DNA from: Ruminococcus sp. 210702-SL.1.03
GTDB lineage: Bacteria > Bacillota > Clostridia > Oscillospirales > Ruminococcaceae
NCBI RefSeq assembly: GCF_020559915.1
Contig: NZ_JAJCLZ010000019.1
Location: forward strand, 1-38,475
Direction: 5' to 3'
Length of the DNA: 38,475 nt
Shown: in pieces, positions 16,498 through 26,684 of the stretch
Layout: each line of letters starts with the position of its first letter
How positions within the stretch are numbered: position 1 is the first letter of the stretch
Program-made: the position numbers and the translations under genes
Notes under the pieces: generated by a model
The model's input: the letters and a program-made list of their open reading frames with translations, nothing else
Databases searched by the model: none
What the model was told of the DNA's origin: nothing

Positions 16498-16526
16498 TTG
16501 ACAAATCGGTGGAACTTTGCTATAAT
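16498..16526 (+). promoter_or_regulatory. Promoter of the RNase J operon
   Basis: Perfect TTGACA (16498-16503), a 17-bp spacer and perfect TATAAT (16521-16526). It would give an untranslated leader of about 330 nt before rnj. Apart from the mini-ORF at 16802 I see no named riboswitch in this leader. Confidence 0.88.
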
Positions 16527-16801
16527 GATTATAGATATTTTTGTTCGTGAGTCGAGCGCGCACAAGCGCCCTTTATATAAGGTATACTCGGCGAAAAGTT
16601 TTAGCGCGGAATGCGGTCTGCGCCAAAAACTGGCTGTTTAGTCACACTATTTTGTTCATCCAATTTTTGCCGATACGGCGCAAACAGTCGGGCTTTTTAG
16701 AATTTTGTAACGTGAAAATATTTGAAATTTGCAGTCGGAAAACGTTTCGGCTGTACATTGTTGTAACTGTTGTAATTTAATGTAACTGGGAAAGGAGAGT
16801 T

Positions 16802-16840
16802 ATGCCGCTTGAACGCCTGAGAATATGCTGTAAATTCTAG
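16802..16840 (+). CDS. Leader mini-ORF, 12 codons, in frame with rnj
   Basis: An AAAGGAGAG site, the best in this region, stands just before an ATG that encodes MPLERLRICCKF and ends at TAG (16838-16840). It is in frame with the RNase J start at 16862, which has only a weak ribosome binding site. It may be a leader peptide controlling rnj by reinitiation, or the remnant of a longer N-terminus cut by a stop codon. Confidence 0.5.
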   Translation: MPLERLRICCKF

Positions 16841-16861
16841 CGTCGATCGGCATTTTATGGA

Positions 16862-18841
16862 ATGAGTGTTCAGAATAAATCAAAAAATCGTTACCGCGGT
16901 GCCCGTGATAACCGCGATGTGCGCGAAAATGCACCCGAAAAGCGCAGAAATGAGGGCAATTCGCTCGATAAACTGATAGGTGCAGACAAAACGCAGAAGA
17001 AATTTTCGCCGCTGAGCGTGCTTGGCGCACCCGTACAGCGCCGTCAGCGCGGCGAACAGCCTAAGCGCGACCGTCAGAATAGGCAGGAACGCGATAACTT
17101 GGCAAATAACGCTAATTTTGTGCCTGCGAACCGCACAAAAAATCAGCGCAGAGATCAGAAACCGCGTGAACAGCGCCGCACCCCCGTCAAGATAATCCCT
17201 CTGGGCGGTTTGAACGAGATCGGCAAGAATTTCACCGTAATCGAGTGCTGCAACGATATGTTCATAATCGACTGCGGATTGGCGTTCCCCGACAGCGAAA
17301 TGCTTGGCGTTGATATTGTTATACCTGATTTTACCTATGTTGAGCAGAATAGGGATAAACTTCGCGGTATCGTACTTACTCACGGCCACGAAGACCACAT
17401 CGGCGCTCTGCCGTATTTCCTAAGAAAGATAAATGTGCCTGTTTATGGTACAAGGCTGACGCTCGGTCTGGTCGAGGGCAAGCTCAAGGAGCATGGTCTG
17501 CTTAATTCTGCCAGACTTATGCCGACCGAACCGCGCAAAACTATACGCTTCGGCTGTATGGCTGTCGAATTTATCCGCGTCAACCATTCTATACCTGACG
17601 CGGTCGGCATGGCTATCCACACACCTGCGGGCGTGCTTATCCACACCGGCGACTTCAAGGTCGATTACACGCCGATAGAAGGCTCGGTGATAGACCTCGC
17701 GAGGTTTGCTGAACTGGGCAGCAGGGGAGTGCTGGCACTCATGTCAGATTCGACCAATTCCGAGCGCCCCGGCTACACGATGAGCGAGCGCAAGGTCGGC
17801 GAAAGCTTTGAAAAGCTGTTCACAAAGGCGGAGGGCAGGCGCGTTATAATCGCGACATTCGCCTCGAACATCCACCGCGTACAGCAGATTGTGAACATCG
17901 CGGCGCGCACGGGCAGAAAGGTCGCAGTTTCGGGCAGAAGCATGGTCAACGTCATCGGAAAGGGCATCGAGCTGGGCTACCTGAAAATTCCAGACGGACT
18001 GCTTATAGACATCGAAATGCTTTCGCGCTACCCCGCCGACAAGGTCTGCATCGTCACAACGGGCAGTCAGGGTGAGGCTATGTCTGCGCTTACGAGAATG
18101 GCGCGCGGCGAGCACAGAAACGTGACTATAACCCCGAACGACTTCATCATAATCTCGGCGAATCCCATACCGGGCAACGAAAAATTCGTCACCAAAGTTG
18201 TCAACGACCTGCTTCGTCAGGGCGCGGACGTTGTCTACGAATCAATGTACGAGGTGCACGTTTCGGGTCACGCGTGTCAGGAAGAGCAAAAGCTGATACT
18301 TTCTCTTACAAAGCCCAAATTCTTCATACCCGTGCACGGCGAATACAAGCACCTTATGAAGCACAAGGCGACTGCGATGTCCGTCGGCATACCCGAGGAG
18401 AACATCATGATCGCGAGCGTTGGCTCGGTCATCGAAACGGACGGCGTGGATATGCGGATCACCGGCACTGCGCCCGCGGGCAACGTACTGGTAGACGGTC
18501 TGGGCGTCGGCGACGTTGGCGCTATCGTCCTGCGCGACAGAAAGCACCTCGCGGAGGACGGCTTGATAATCTGCTTCGCGACGGTGGACAGAATGACGGG
18601 CGAGATACTGGCAGGCCCCGACCTCGTGTCGCGCGGATTTGTGTACGTTCGCGAGAGTGAAGAGCTGATGGAAAATTCCAAAAAGCTGCTCACGCAGACC
18701 TTACAGAACTGCCTCGATAGGGATATGCACGAGTGGAACGCGATAAAGACGAAGATGAAAGACGTGCTTTCTGACTATATCTACCAGAAAACCAAGCGTA
18801 ATCCAATGATACTGCCTATCATGATGGAAATAAACGACTAA
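16862..18841 (+). CDS. rnj: Ribonuclease J
   Basis: A 659-residue RNase J: a metallo-beta-lactamase/beta-CASP ribonuclease with 5'-3' exo- and endonuclease activity in mRNA decay and rRNA maturation. The zinc motif HGHEDH is at 174-179. Other family blocks are HTGDFKVD, DSTNSERPGYT and VSGHACQEE; the C-terminal domain ends at PMILPIMMEIND. The catalytic core is about 550 residues; here a 105-residue Arg/Asn/Gln-rich, probably disordered extension precedes it, as in many Clostridia and actinobacteria. The start codon has a poor ribosome binding site; an in-frame mini-ORF with a strong site lies just upstream. First gene of the run to dnaB and tilS. Confidence 0.95.
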   Translation: MSVQNKSKNRYRGARDNRDVRENAPEKRRNEGNSLDKLIGADKTQKKFSPLSVLGAPVQRRQRGEQPKRDRQNRQERDNLANNANFVPANRTKNQRRDQKPREQRRTPVKIIPLGGLNEIGKNFTVIECCNDMFIIDCGLAFPDSEMLGVDIVIPDFTYVEQNRDKLRGIVLTHGHEDHIGALPYFLRKINVPVYGTRLTLGLVEGKLKEHGLLNSARLMPTEPRKTIRFGCMAVEFIRVNHSIPDAVGMAIHTPAGVLIHTGDFKVDYTPIEGSVIDLARFAELGSRGVLALMSDSTNSERPGYTMSERKVGESFEKLFTKAEGRRVIIATFASNIHRVQQIVNIAARTGRKVAVSGRSMVNVIGKGIELGYLKIPDGLLIDIEMLSRYPADKVCIVTTGSQGEAMSALTRMARGEHRNVTITPNDFIIISANPIPGNEKFVTKVVNDLLRQGADVVYESMYEVHVSGHACQEEQKLILSLTKPKFFIPVHGEYKHLMKHKATAMSVGIPEENIMIASVGSVIETDGVDMRITGTAPAGNVLVDGLGVGDVGAIVLRDRKHLAEDGLIICFATVDRMTGEILAGPDLVSRGFVYVRESEELMENSKKLLTQTLQNCLDRDMHEWNAIKTKMKDVLSDYIYQKTKRNPMILPIMMEIND

Positions 18842-18871
18842 ACATTCGGTCGCTGAAAGGAATGTGAACTT

Positions 18872-20839
18872 ATGAAGGGAACATCGGGCTTGCAGATAAT
18901 TATCAAGCTGACAACGGCGATCTCCGCAGCAGCTTCGCTGATAGCTTCATTTATGCTGTATCAAGTGCCCAGAACGCAGACGCAAGGCAAAGCGCTCTTT
19001 GCCGTTTCGGTGATAGCGGCGCTGTTGCTGGTGCTGGAATATGTATTCTTTGGCAGCACTACCAAAAAGTACATTGCCAAAACTGCCGCGATGATAAATA
19101 AAACAGAGAAAGAATCGCTGCTGAATTTCCCCGCGCCTGCCGTGATAATTGACGAAAACAACTGCATAGTGTGGTACAACAGGCTTTTCGGCCGCCGCGT
19201 TTACTCTGAGGAAGAGGCTTACGGGCTAGACATTACCGAGCTTTTCAAGCTTGATATGGATAGGATTTACAGCCGCGAAGGCGATACAGTCTGCTATAAT
19301 GAGCGCTTTTACGATGTCCACGCCGTGCATACAGACCACGGCGGCGATATGTCGATGCTGTATTTTGCCGATAAAACGCAGTTTGTCGAGCTGGATTACC
19401 GCTTCCGCCAAACGCGCCAGTCGCTGATAATCGTCATGATCGACTACTACGAAGAGCTTATCAGCAACCTGCGCGAAAGCGAAAAAGCGCACGTTTTGGT
19501 AAGCATTGAGCGGCTGATAGAGAATTTCATCGACGGCACTACTGCCATCTCGCGGCGCGCGGGCAATGACAGATTTTACGTTATAATGGAAGAACAGTAT
19601 CTTCAGCCGATAATCGACAAACGCTTTGAGATACTCGAGCAGGCGCGCAAGATAACTGTCGGCGAGCGCACGAACATCACACTTTCCATTGGCGTTGGCC
19701 ATCAGGCGGGCGACCTTGCCGAGAGCGAGAAGTACGCCAAGCAGGCGCTTGATATGTGTTTAGGACGCGGCGGCGATCAGGCGGCTGTACGCACGGAAAA
19801 CGGCTACGAGTTTTACGGCGGGCTTTCAAAGGGCATTTCGCGCAATACTCGCGTGAAGTCGCGCATGGTGGCAAACGCGCTGGTAGAACTTGTGAATTCG
19901 CTCGAGCGCGTGCTGGTAATGGGTCACACATACGGCGACCTCGACAGTATCGGCTCGGCAACGGGCATCTGCGCGGCGGTCAAAGCTATGGGCAAGGAAT
20001 GCTATGTCGTTGTCGATAAAGAGCGAAATCTTGCGCATCTGATGATCGACTACATAGAAGAAAACAGTATAAAGAACTATTATATATCTCCACAGGAAGG
20101 CCTTTCCAAGATGAACGAGGAGACCCTGCTTATCATCACCGATACGCACAATCCCGACCTTGTGGACTCAAAGGAACTATTGGAAAAAGCAAGCTGTTTG
20201 GCCGTTATCGACCATCACCGACTCATGGTCAAGGCGATAGAGAAGAGCGACCTTTTCTACCACGAGCCTTCGGCTTCCTCGGCTTCTGAAATGGTGGCGG
20301 AGCTGCTGGAGTATTTCCCAGGCGACCTCAAGATCTGCCCGCAGGTGGCTGAGGTGCTAATGGCGGGTATCATGCTCGACACAAAGAGTTTTGTTATGAA
20401 CACTGGTGTGCGCACTTTTGAAGCGGCGGCGTACCTGCGCAAACTGGGTGCGGATACCATAGCTGTCAAAAAGCTGTTTGCAAACTCGATGGAAACATAC
20501 AGACAAAAGGCTGCGATCATCAATTCTTCCGAAATTTACCGCAAATGCGCTATCGCCCACGCCGACGGCACGTTCTCAAATATCCGCGTGGCTGCCTCGA
20601 AAGCGGCTGACGAGATGCTCGAGATCTCGGGCGTGAACGCTTCGTTCGTGCTCTACGAGCTAGGGGGCAAGGTAAACATTTCGGCGCGTAGTCTGGGACG
20701 GTACAACGTTCAGGTAATTATGGAAGCTATGGGCGGCGGCGGTCACCATGAAATGGCAGCTTGCCAGCTTAATACAGATATGGGCGACGCAAAGAAGCAG
20801 CTCATATCTGCGATAGATGAATATATTAGAAATAATTGA
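18872..20839 (+). CDS. gdpP: Cyclic-di-AMP phosphodiesterase GdpP
   Basis: A 655-residue membrane-bound DHH/DHHA1 phosphodiesterase that hydrolyses c-di-AMP. Two N-terminal transmembrane helices (about 9-28 and 38-60) are followed by a PAS-like domain (about 80-170) and a degenerate GGDEF domain in which the signature is replaced by R-A-G-N-D. The DHH domain has GHTYGDLDSIGSATG and VIDHHR; the DHHA1 domain has GGGGHHEMAACQL. The metal ligands appear intact. It is 30 bp after rnj and 18 bp before rplI, the usual gdpP-rplI-dnaB order in Firmicutes. It should set c-di-AMP level, linked to cell wall and potassium homeostasis in this phylum. Confidence 0.95.
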   Translation: MKGTSGLQIIIKLTTAISAAASLIASFMLYQVPRTQTQGKALFAVSVIAALLLVLEYVFFGSTTKKYIAKTAAMINKTEKESLLNFPAPAVIIDENNCIVWYNRLFGRRVYSEEEAYGLDITELFKLDMDRIYSREGDTVCYNERFYDVHAVHTDHGGDMSMLYFADKTQFVELDYRFRQTRQSLIIVMIDYYEELISNLRESEKAHVLVSIERLIENFIDGTTAISRRAGNDRFYVIMEEQYLQPIIDKRFEILEQARKITVGERTNITLSIGVGHQAGDLAESEKYAKQALDMCLGRGGDQAAVRTENGYEFYGGLSKGISRNTRVKSRMVANALVELVNSLERVLVMGHTYGDLDSIGSATGICAAVKAMGKECYVVVDKERNLAHLMIDYIEENSIKNYYISPQEGLSKMNEETLLIITDTHNPDLVDSKELLEKASCLAVIDHHRLMVKAIEKSDLFYHEPSASSASEMVAELLEYFPGDLKICPQVAEVLMAGIMLDTKSFVMNTGVRTFEAAAYLRKLGADTIAVKKLFANSMETYRQKAAIINSSEIYRKCAIAHADGTFSNIRVAASKAADEMLEISGVNASFVLYELGGKVNISARSLGRYNVQVIMEAMGGGGHHEMAACQLNTDMGDAKKQLISAIDEYIRNN

Positions 20840-20857
20840 CGAAAGGATGTATAAATC

Positions 20858-21304
20858 ATGAAAGTAATTCTTGTAAAAGATGTTAAAGGCTCGGGAAAAG
20901 CGGGCGACACGCTTAATGTTGCCGAGGGATATGCCAGAAACTTCCTTCTGAAAAACGGTCTTGCCGTTGAAGCTAGCGCGAAAAATCTTAACGAGCTTGC
21001 GGGCAAAAAGGCTTCCGAGCAGCACAAATTAGACGTTGAAAAGGCTGAGAACGAGAAGATCGCGGCGGCGCTCGAGGGCAAGGACGTAACCATCACCGCA
21101 AAGGCGGGTCAGGGCGGTAAGCTTTTCGGCGCGGTAAAGACCTCCGCAGTTGCAGAAGCCATCGCGAAGCAGCACAGCATCAAGATCGACAAGAAAAAGA
21201 TCGTCATGAACAGCGAGATCAAGAGCTTCGGCGACTTTGAGGCGACCATAAAAATGTCGCAGGGCGTTTCCTGCAAGCTGACCGTCAGGGTGGTCGAGGG
21301 ATAA
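20858..21304 (+). CDS. rplI: 50S ribosomal protein L9
   Basis: A 148-residue L9 with the typical N-terminal rRNA-binding domain ([17 protein letters not shown], then [16 protein letters not shown]), a long connecting helix and the C-terminal domain ending in LTVRVVEG. The GAAAGGA site is well placed. Its stop codon TAA shares one base with the ATG of dnaB, indicating coupled translation. Confidence 0.98.
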   Translation: MKVILVKDVKGSGKAGDTLNVAEGYARNFLLKNGLAVEASAKNLNELAGKKASEQHKLDVEKAENEKIAAALEGKDVTITAKAGQGGKLFGAVKTSAVAEAIAKQHSIKIDKKKIVMNSEIKSFGDFEATIKMSQGVSCKLTVRVVEG

Positions 21305-22662
21305 TGGCTGAGGGCTTTAACGAAGCGTTTACGCAGCTTTCGGGCAAGAAGCCGATCTACGCGCCCGAGGCGGAACAGGCGGTGCTCGGCGGCGTGCTGT
21401 TAGACCCTTCGGCTCTGCCAAAAGTGGTGGAAATTCTCAAACCCGAGAGTTTTTACACGCCGATACATCAGCAGATCTTCGCGATAATCATGCGAATGTT
21501 CGCCGACAACCGCACTGAGGACATCATAACCGTAATCAACGAGGCGGTAACGGCGGGCGTTTTTGAAACTTCGGCGATGGCGAAGACCTACCTTTCGGGT
21601 CTGATGGAAGCCGTTCCGTCTACTGCCAATATTGAAACATACTGCCAAATAATTGACGAAAAATACCACGTTCGCAGACTGGTAAACATTGCCAATGACA
21701 TTATCGAAAAGGCGAACGAGGGCACGGAGGAAGCTTCGGCGTTGCTAGACCGTGCGGAACAGAGTATTTTCGACATTCGTCACAACGAAGTGCAGGGTCT
21801 GACGCGCATAGAAAATGTAATTATTGACGCTTATAACCATTTGCAGGAGATAAGTGGAGAAGACGCGGACAAGCACCAGTCGGCGCGCTCGGGCTTCGGA
21901 CAGCTCGACGCCGTGACGAACGGTCTTAACAATTCCGACCTTATAATCCTGGCGGCGCGCCCTGCGATGGGTAAATCTGCATTTGCGCTCAATATAGCTG
22001 TTAATATGTGTAAAAGCTCACAAAAAGATGTAGCAATATTCTCGCTCGAAATGGGCAAGGAGCAGCTCGTAACGCGTATGCTGGCTTCGGAAGCACTTGT
22101 CAACAATAATTCGCTGCGCTCGGGCAACCTTGAACCCGAAGACTGGGATAAACTGGTCGCGGCGACCGACCAGCTTTCGCGCTTGCCGATCTATTTGGAC
22201 GACGGCGCGGGAATAACAGTGCCGCAGATGAAGGCGAAGCTGCGCCGCTTGAAAAATCTGGGACTTGTGGTCATCGACTATTTACAGCTTATGGAATCGC
22301 CGAACCAGCACTCCAGCCGTGTAAACGAAGTATCGGAGATCACGCGACAGCTCAAGCTGATGGCGAAAGAGCTGAACGTGCCGGTCATCGCGCTCTCGCA
22401 GCTCTCGCGTAGCTCAGAAAAGCGCGAGGACAAGCGCCCGATGCTCTCAGACCTGCGTGAATCGGGCTCTATCGAGCAGGACGCGGACATCATAATTTTC
22501 CTTTACCGCGACGCTTATTACGAAAAAACGGCTGAAAACCAGTCGGTGGCGGAATGCATTGTTGCCAAAAACCGCCACGGGCAGACAGATACTGTAAATC
22601 TTTCGTGGATCGGCGAGTACACGCTTTTCCGCGGCATTGACATGAGAAGAGAAGACCGCTGA
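21304..22662 (+). CDS. dnaB: Replicative DNA helicase DnaB
   Basis: A 452-residue hexameric replicative helicase (often called DnaC in Bacillus). The N-terminal domain carries APEAEQAVLGGVL; the RecA-like C-terminal domain has Walker A RPAMGKSAF (about 217-225), VVIDYLQLM (Walker B), DLRESGSIEQDADIIIFLYR and the arginine-finger region KNRHGQT. No intein or truncation. Starts at an ATG overlapping the L9 stop by one base; tilS follows after one base. Confidence 0.97.
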   Translation: MAEGFNEAFTQLSGKKPIYAPEAEQAVLGGVLLDPSALPKVVEILKPESFYTPIHQQIFAIIMRMFADNRTEDIITVINEAVTAGVFETSAMAKTYLSGLMEAVPSTANIETYCQIIDEKYHVRRLVNIANDIIEKANEGTEEASALLDRAEQSIFDIRHNEVQGLTRIENVIIDAYNHLQEISGEDADKHQSARSGFGQLDAVTNGLNNSDLIILAARPAMGKSAFALNIAVNMCKSSQKDVAIFSLEMGKEQLVTRMLASEALVNNNSLRSGNLEPEDWDKLVAATDQLSRLPIYLDDGAGITVPQMKAKLRRLKNLGLVVIDYLQLMESPNQHSSRVNEVSEITRQLKLMAKELNVPVIALSQLSRSSEKREDKRPMLSDLRESGSIEQDADIIIFLYRDAYYEKTAENQSVAECIVAKNRHGQTDTVNLSWIGEYTLFRGIDMRREDR

Positions 22663-22663
22663 T

Positions 22664-23980
22664 ATGATAGAAAAAGTTAGAAATACAGTAGAAAAATACC
22701 ATATGGCGAATACGGAGGAGAGCGTGCTTTGCTGCCTTTCGGGCGGCGCGGACAGCGTGGCTCTCCTTTTGTGTTTGCACGAAATTTTCCCGCAGGTGCG
22801 CGCCTGCCACATCAACCACCAGCTTCGCGGCGAGGAAAGTCTGCGCGACGAGTGTTACTGCGTTGAAATATGCCAAAAGCTAGGCGTTCCGATAGAAGTT
22901 AGGCGTGTGGACGCTAAGGAATACGCACAGAAGTTGGGCAAATCGGTAGAAGAAGGCGCGCGAATACTTCGCTACCAAATTTTCGAGGAGATGGGCTGCG
23001 ACAAGATCGCGACGGCGCACAGCCTTTCCGACTGCATTGAAACGGCGATCTTCAACTTCGCGCGCGGCACTGGCATAACGGGGCTGGCTTCGATACCGCC
23101 GGTGCGCGGAAAAATTATCCGCCCGCTGATCGAGTGCAGCCGTGCTGAGATAGAGGAATTTTTGAGCGAGCGCGGCGTGGATTGGGTGACGGATTCTACC
23201 AATTTGACAGATGATTACACGCGAAACAGAATTAGGCACAATATAGTTCCACAACTTCGGCAAATAAATCCATCTCTGGAAAAGACAATGAGCGGCACGC
23301 TGGACAATCTGCGTGATGACGCCGCCTTTATTAAAGGTATGGCAGACGAGCTTTTTGAGTCGGTGTATTCGGGCGGCGGGCTGGATTGCGCGGCAATAGC
23401 GGCGGCACACTCTGCGCTTTCGGGCAGGGCGGTCATGCGGCTGCTGAAAGAGGCGGGCGCGGACACCTCGCGCGAGATGGTGAAACGCGTGCGCGAGCTG
23501 TGCACGACAGGAGGCAGAATTTCCGCGGGCGGGGGCGTTGAAGCGTACACCAGCGGCGGCAAATTATTTGCAGTTAAGCCAAACAAAGGCACGCAAATCG
23601 AGCAGACCTCAGTTATTTTGCACGGCGACGGCAATTATAAAATTTTTGAAAAAAACATTTTACTGAATATTACACACAATTTGCAATATGATTCAAATAT
23701 TCATAAAAAGGTAACAAACTTCATTGCTGATTATGGTAAAATAAAAGGTGAAATGGTGGCGCGCGGCAAGCTTACGGGCGATAAGATCAAGCTGATCGGC
23801 CGTGGTTTTACAAGTTCTGTTAAAAAACTCGCGCAGGCGTATGCTCCGCCCCACGAACGTGCACAAATGGTCGTAATTACCGACGATGACGGCTTGATAT
23901 TTGTGGAAGGATATGGTTTTGCTGAGCGTGTTGCAGTTGATAATTCAACAAAAACTGTTTTACACTGCAAAATTTCATAA
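22664..23980 (+). CDS. tilS: tRNA(Ile)-lysidine synthase
   Basis: A 438-residue ATP-dependent enzyme that converts C34 of tRNA-Ile(CAU) to lysidine so that it reads AUA. The PP-loop SGGADS is at 26-31; HSLSDCIETAIFNFARGTGITGL and NRIRHNIVP are the other family blocks. The C-terminal substrate-recognition domain is present (about 370-438) but diverged, and a stretch around 315-345 is unusually AT-rich compared with its neighbours. It follows dnaB after a single base and precedes ftsH, a common order in Firmicutes, but hpt, often found between them, is absent. Confidence 0.93.
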   Translation: MIEKVRNTVEKYHMANTEESVLCCLSGGADSVALLLCLHEIFPQVRACHINHQLRGEESLRDECYCVEICQKLGVPIEVRRVDAKEYAQKLGKSVEEGARILRYQIFEEMGCDKIATAHSLSDCIETAIFNFARGTGITGLASIPPVRGKIIRPLIECSRAEIEEFLSERGVDWVTDSTNLTDDYTRNRIRHNIVPQLRQINPSLEKTMSGTLDNLRDDAAFIKGMADELFESVYSGGGLDCAAIAAAHSALSGRAVMRLLKEAGADTSREMVKRVRELCTTGGRISAGGGVEAYTSGGKLFAVKPNKGTQIEQTSVILHGDGNYKIFEKNILLNITHNLQYDSNIHKKVTNFIADYGKIKGEMVARGKLTGDKIKLIGRGFTSSVKKLAQAYAPPHERAQMVVITDDDGLIFVEGYGFAERVAVDNSTKTVLHCKIS

Positions 23981-24074
23981 AACTGTCACAAATATAGTAT
24001 AAAATATATAAATGATTTGCGCAGGCTTCGGCGCGGTTCGCCAAACGGAGCCAATAAGGAAAGGTAGTGCTGAA

Positions 24075-26057
24075 TTGAAAAATAATGGATCGAGATCGTT
24101 TATAATATACCTTCTGGTGGCTGTCGCGCTGATCGGCGGAATGGTCTACGCCCTCACCTCGATGGGCAAGCAGAAGGACGACACCCAGTACTCGAAGGTC
24201 ATGCGGTATTTCGACGAGTTGCAGGTCTCAGAATTCAAGTTTGATCTTAACTCGGGCGAGTTGACCTATAAGCTGAAAGATTCTGACAAGGAAGAAACTT
24301 ACACTGTTCCTAATGTCAACCTTTTTGTAAACGAAGTGCTTGGCTCGGAAGATGCTTCTAATTACCGTAAGCTTTACGACGCGGAAAACCCGAAAAAACC
24401 GCTGAAATACGACCTTGTGCCCATTTCGGACAACAGTTTTTGGCTCAATCTGATACCGACGCTGCTGATGCTCGGCGTGATGATCTTCTTCTTCGTGTGG
24501 ATGATGCGGAGCGCGGGCGCGGGCAAGATGTCGGGCTTCGGCAAGACGAATGCGAAGAAAGCCCCCGACTCGAAAAAGGCGACTTTTGCCGATGTTGCGG
24601 GCGCAGACGAGGAAAAGGCTGAGCTTCAGGAAATTGTAGATTTTCTTAAAAATAATAAAAAGTACAATGAGATCGGCGCGCGTATCCCTAAGGGCGTGCT
24701 GCTGATGGGCCCTCCGGGTACCGGTAAAACTCTTCTTGCGCGCGCAGTTGCGGGCGAGGCGGGTGTTGATTTCTTCTCGATCTCGGGCTCGGATTTCGTT
24801 GAGATGTTCGTCGGCGTTGGTGCATCGCGTGTTCGTGACCTCTTCGAGCAGGCTAAGAAAAATGCTCCCGCGATCATCTTCATCGATGAGATCGATGCGG
24901 TCGGCAGACAGCGCGGCGCGGGTCTTGGCGGAGGTCATGATGAGCGTGAACAGACGCTCAACCAGTTACTGGTTGAAATGGACGGATTTGAGGACAACGA
25001 CTCTGTCATCGTAATGGCGGCGACCAACCGCAGCGACATTCTCGACCCTGCGCTTCTCCGTCCGGGACGTTTTGACAGACAGATCTTGGTAAGTCCTCCC
25101 GACGTTAAGGGCAGAGAGGAAATTCTGAAAGTTCACACGCGCAACAAGCCGCTCGCTCCCGATGTAAACCTCAAGACCATTGCGCAGAGCACGGTCGGTT
25201 TCACCGGAGCAGAGCTGGAAAATCTCGTAAACGAGGCTTCGCTGCTGGCGGCTCGCAAAAATAAAAAGGCTATAACACGCGCCGAAATGGAAGAAGCTGC
25301 TATCAAGGTCGTTGCCGGCCCTGAGAAGAAGTCGCGCGTTGTCACCCCCGCCGAAAAGCGCCTCACAGCGTACCACGAGGGCGGTCACGCGATATGCACA
25401 TATTTCTGCCCCACCCAGGATAAGGTACACCACGTTACGATTATCCCGAGAGGTCAGGCCGGCGGATTTACCATGAGTATTCCTGAAAAGGATAAATCTT
25501 ACGTTTCAAAGAACGAGATGTTTGAAAATATAATCGTTCTGCTTGGCGGACGTGTTGCCGAAAAGCTGATTTTGGACGATATTTCCACCGGTGCTTCGAA
25601 CGACCTCGAGCGTGCGACAGCTACTGCGAGAAACATGGTCACACGCTACGGTTTCAGCGACAACCTCGGCCCTGTGGTTTACGGACGCGGAGAACATGAG
25701 GTTTTTCTTGGCAGAGATTACAGCTCCACCCCAAGCTATTCGGAAAATGTTGCGGCTGAGATCGACAACGAGATCCGCAGCATCGTCGAGGACGCTTACA
25801 ACGATTGCGAAAAACTGCTTCGCGAGCATATGGATAAGCTTGAGCTGATCGCGCACTACCTCATGAAGCACGAAAAGATCGACGGCAGCAACTTCGAAAA
25901 GCTGATGAAGGGCGAGCTTGACCCCTCTGAATTTATGGATTACGATGTTCAGGCCGCTTATGACCAGAAAATGACAGAGCTTATGGGCGACGCTTACAAG
26001 CCCGCCGACAAGACCGATGAGGACGAAAATGCGAATAATGACAGCGCAGCTGAATAA
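24075..26057 (+). CDS. ftsH: ATP-dependent zinc metalloprotease FtsH
   Basis: A membrane-anchored AAA+ protease of about 660 residues. Transmembrane helices lie at about 8-29 and 120-142 around an extracytoplasmic domain. The AAA domain has Walker A GPPGTGKT (211-218), Walker [12 protein letters not shown], and [20 protein letters not shown] (SRH). The zinc site is H434-E-G-G-H, fitting HExxH (most FtsH have HEAGH). It degrades unneeded and damaged membrane and soluble proteins. The start is taken as the TTG at 24075, about 10 nt after AAGG; an ATG at 24012 would add 21 residues without a ribosome binding site. A weak promoter (TTCATA near 23974, TATAAA near 23998) overlaps the tilS end. The C-terminus is acidic and low-complexity. 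Confidence 0.95.
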   Translation: MKNNGSRSFIIYLLVAVALIGGMVYALTSMGKQKDDTQYSKVMRYFDELQVSEFKFDLNSGELTYKLKDSDKEETYTVPNVNLFVNEVLGSEDASNYRKLYDAENPKKPLKYDLVPISDNSFWLNLIPTLLMLGVMIFFFVWMMRSAGAGKMSGFGKTNAKKAPDSKKATFADVAGADEEKAELQEIVDFLKNNKKYNEIGARIPKGVLLMGPPGTGKTLLARAVAGEAGVDFFSISGSDFVEMFVGVGASRVRDLFEQAKKNAPAIIFIDEIDAVGRQRGAGLGGGHDEREQTLNQLLVEMDGFEDNDSVIVMAATNRSDILDPALLRPGRFDRQILVSPPDVKGREEILKVHTRNKPLAPDVNLKTIAQSTVGFTGAELENLVNEASLLAARKNKKAITRAEMEEAAIKVVAGPEKKSRVVTPAEKRLTAYHEGGHAICTYFCPTQDKVHHVTIIPRGQAGGFTMSIPEKDKSYVSKNEMFENIIVLLGGRVAEKLILDDISTGASNDLERATATARNMVTRYGFSDNLGPVVYGRGEHEVFLGRDYSSTPSYSENVAAEIDNEIRSIVEDAYNDCEKLLREHMDKLELIAHYLMKHEKIDGSNFEKLMKGELDPSEFMDYDVQAAYDQKMTELMGDAYKPADKTDEDENANNDSAAE

Positions 26058-26079
26058 TTCCAAATAAATCAAACAAATT

Positions 26080-26111
26080 ACCGCCGTTCAAAAAAGTTCG
26101 GCGGTTTTTTT
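26080..26111 (+). terminator. ftsH terminator
   Basis: ACCGCCG (26080-26086) pairs with CGGCGGT (26099-26105), followed by seven Ts. A strong rho-independent terminator closing the long operon. Confidence 0.9.
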
Positions 26112-26177
26112 GCAGAAAATTTGTCACAGTTTTGCCGTTTTTGCGGAATTATAATTGAGAGGAGTTGAAATGTCCTT

Positions 26178-26684
26178 ATGCAAACGGCTGATTCCGGAAT
26201 CGCTGAACTTGACATCTCTCAAATTATACAAAAATATCAGAATATGGTTTACGGCATTGCGCTTACCCAGCTTAAACATAGATCAGAGGCAGACGATGTT
26301 TTTCAAGACGTTTTTCTGACGTACCACAGGAAAAATCCGGCTTTTGAAAGTGAGGAGCATCGCAAGGCTTGGCTTATCAGAACGGCTGTTGTCATATGTA
26401 AAAGGTATAATCTAAGTCCTTGGCATACGCATACCGTATCGTTGGACAACACTGAAGAGGTCGGCGAGTTCACCTGCGATACTGAGGAGCAAAATAGGCT
26501 GTTGGATGCTTTGAGAGAGTTGAAGCCGCGCTACAAAATTCCGATATATTTGTATTATTTTGAGAATATGCCGGCTGAGCTTATTGCTCAAACTTTGGAT
26601 ATTAAGTATGATAATGTAAGAAAAAGGCTGTCGCGCGGCAGAAAGCTGCTAAAAGACAGACTGGAGCGTGATTATTTTGAATAA
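26178..26684 (+). CDS. ECF-type RNA polymerase sigma factor
   Basis: A 168-residue sigma-70-family protein with region 2 (IIQKYQNMVYGIALTQLKHR followed by EADDVFQDVFLTYHR) and region 4 (AELIAQTLDIKYDNVRKRLSRGRKLLK), without regions 1 and 3, so it belongs to the ECF group. It directs RNA polymerase to a stress or envelope regulon. The ATG at 26178 is the only start in frame, 13 nt after a GAGGAG site; another ATG (26170) at ideal spacing opens an overlapping wrong frame, which may lower or regulate translation. It overlaps the next gene, a membrane protein that is probably its anti-sigma factor. Confidence 0.9.
   Translation: MQTADSGIAELDISQIIQKYQNMVYGIALTQLKHRSEADDVFQDVFLTYHRKNPAFESEEHRKAWLIRTAVVICKRYNLSPWHTHTVSLDNTEEVGEFTCDTEEQNRLLDALRELKPRYKIPIYLYYFENMPAELIAQTLDIKYDNVRKRLSRGRKLLKDRLERDYFE

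Noticed and set aside
24228..24938. A 236-codon minus-strand open frame opposite ftsH
   Set aside because: Shadow of the FtsH coding strand; Arg/His rich, no motif, no ribosome binding site.
26170..26260. ATG with ideal RBS spacing before the sigma factor
   Set aside because: It opens a frame without sigma-factor features; the ECF sequence is only in the frame starting at 26178. Kept as a note on start-site strength rather than as a gene.
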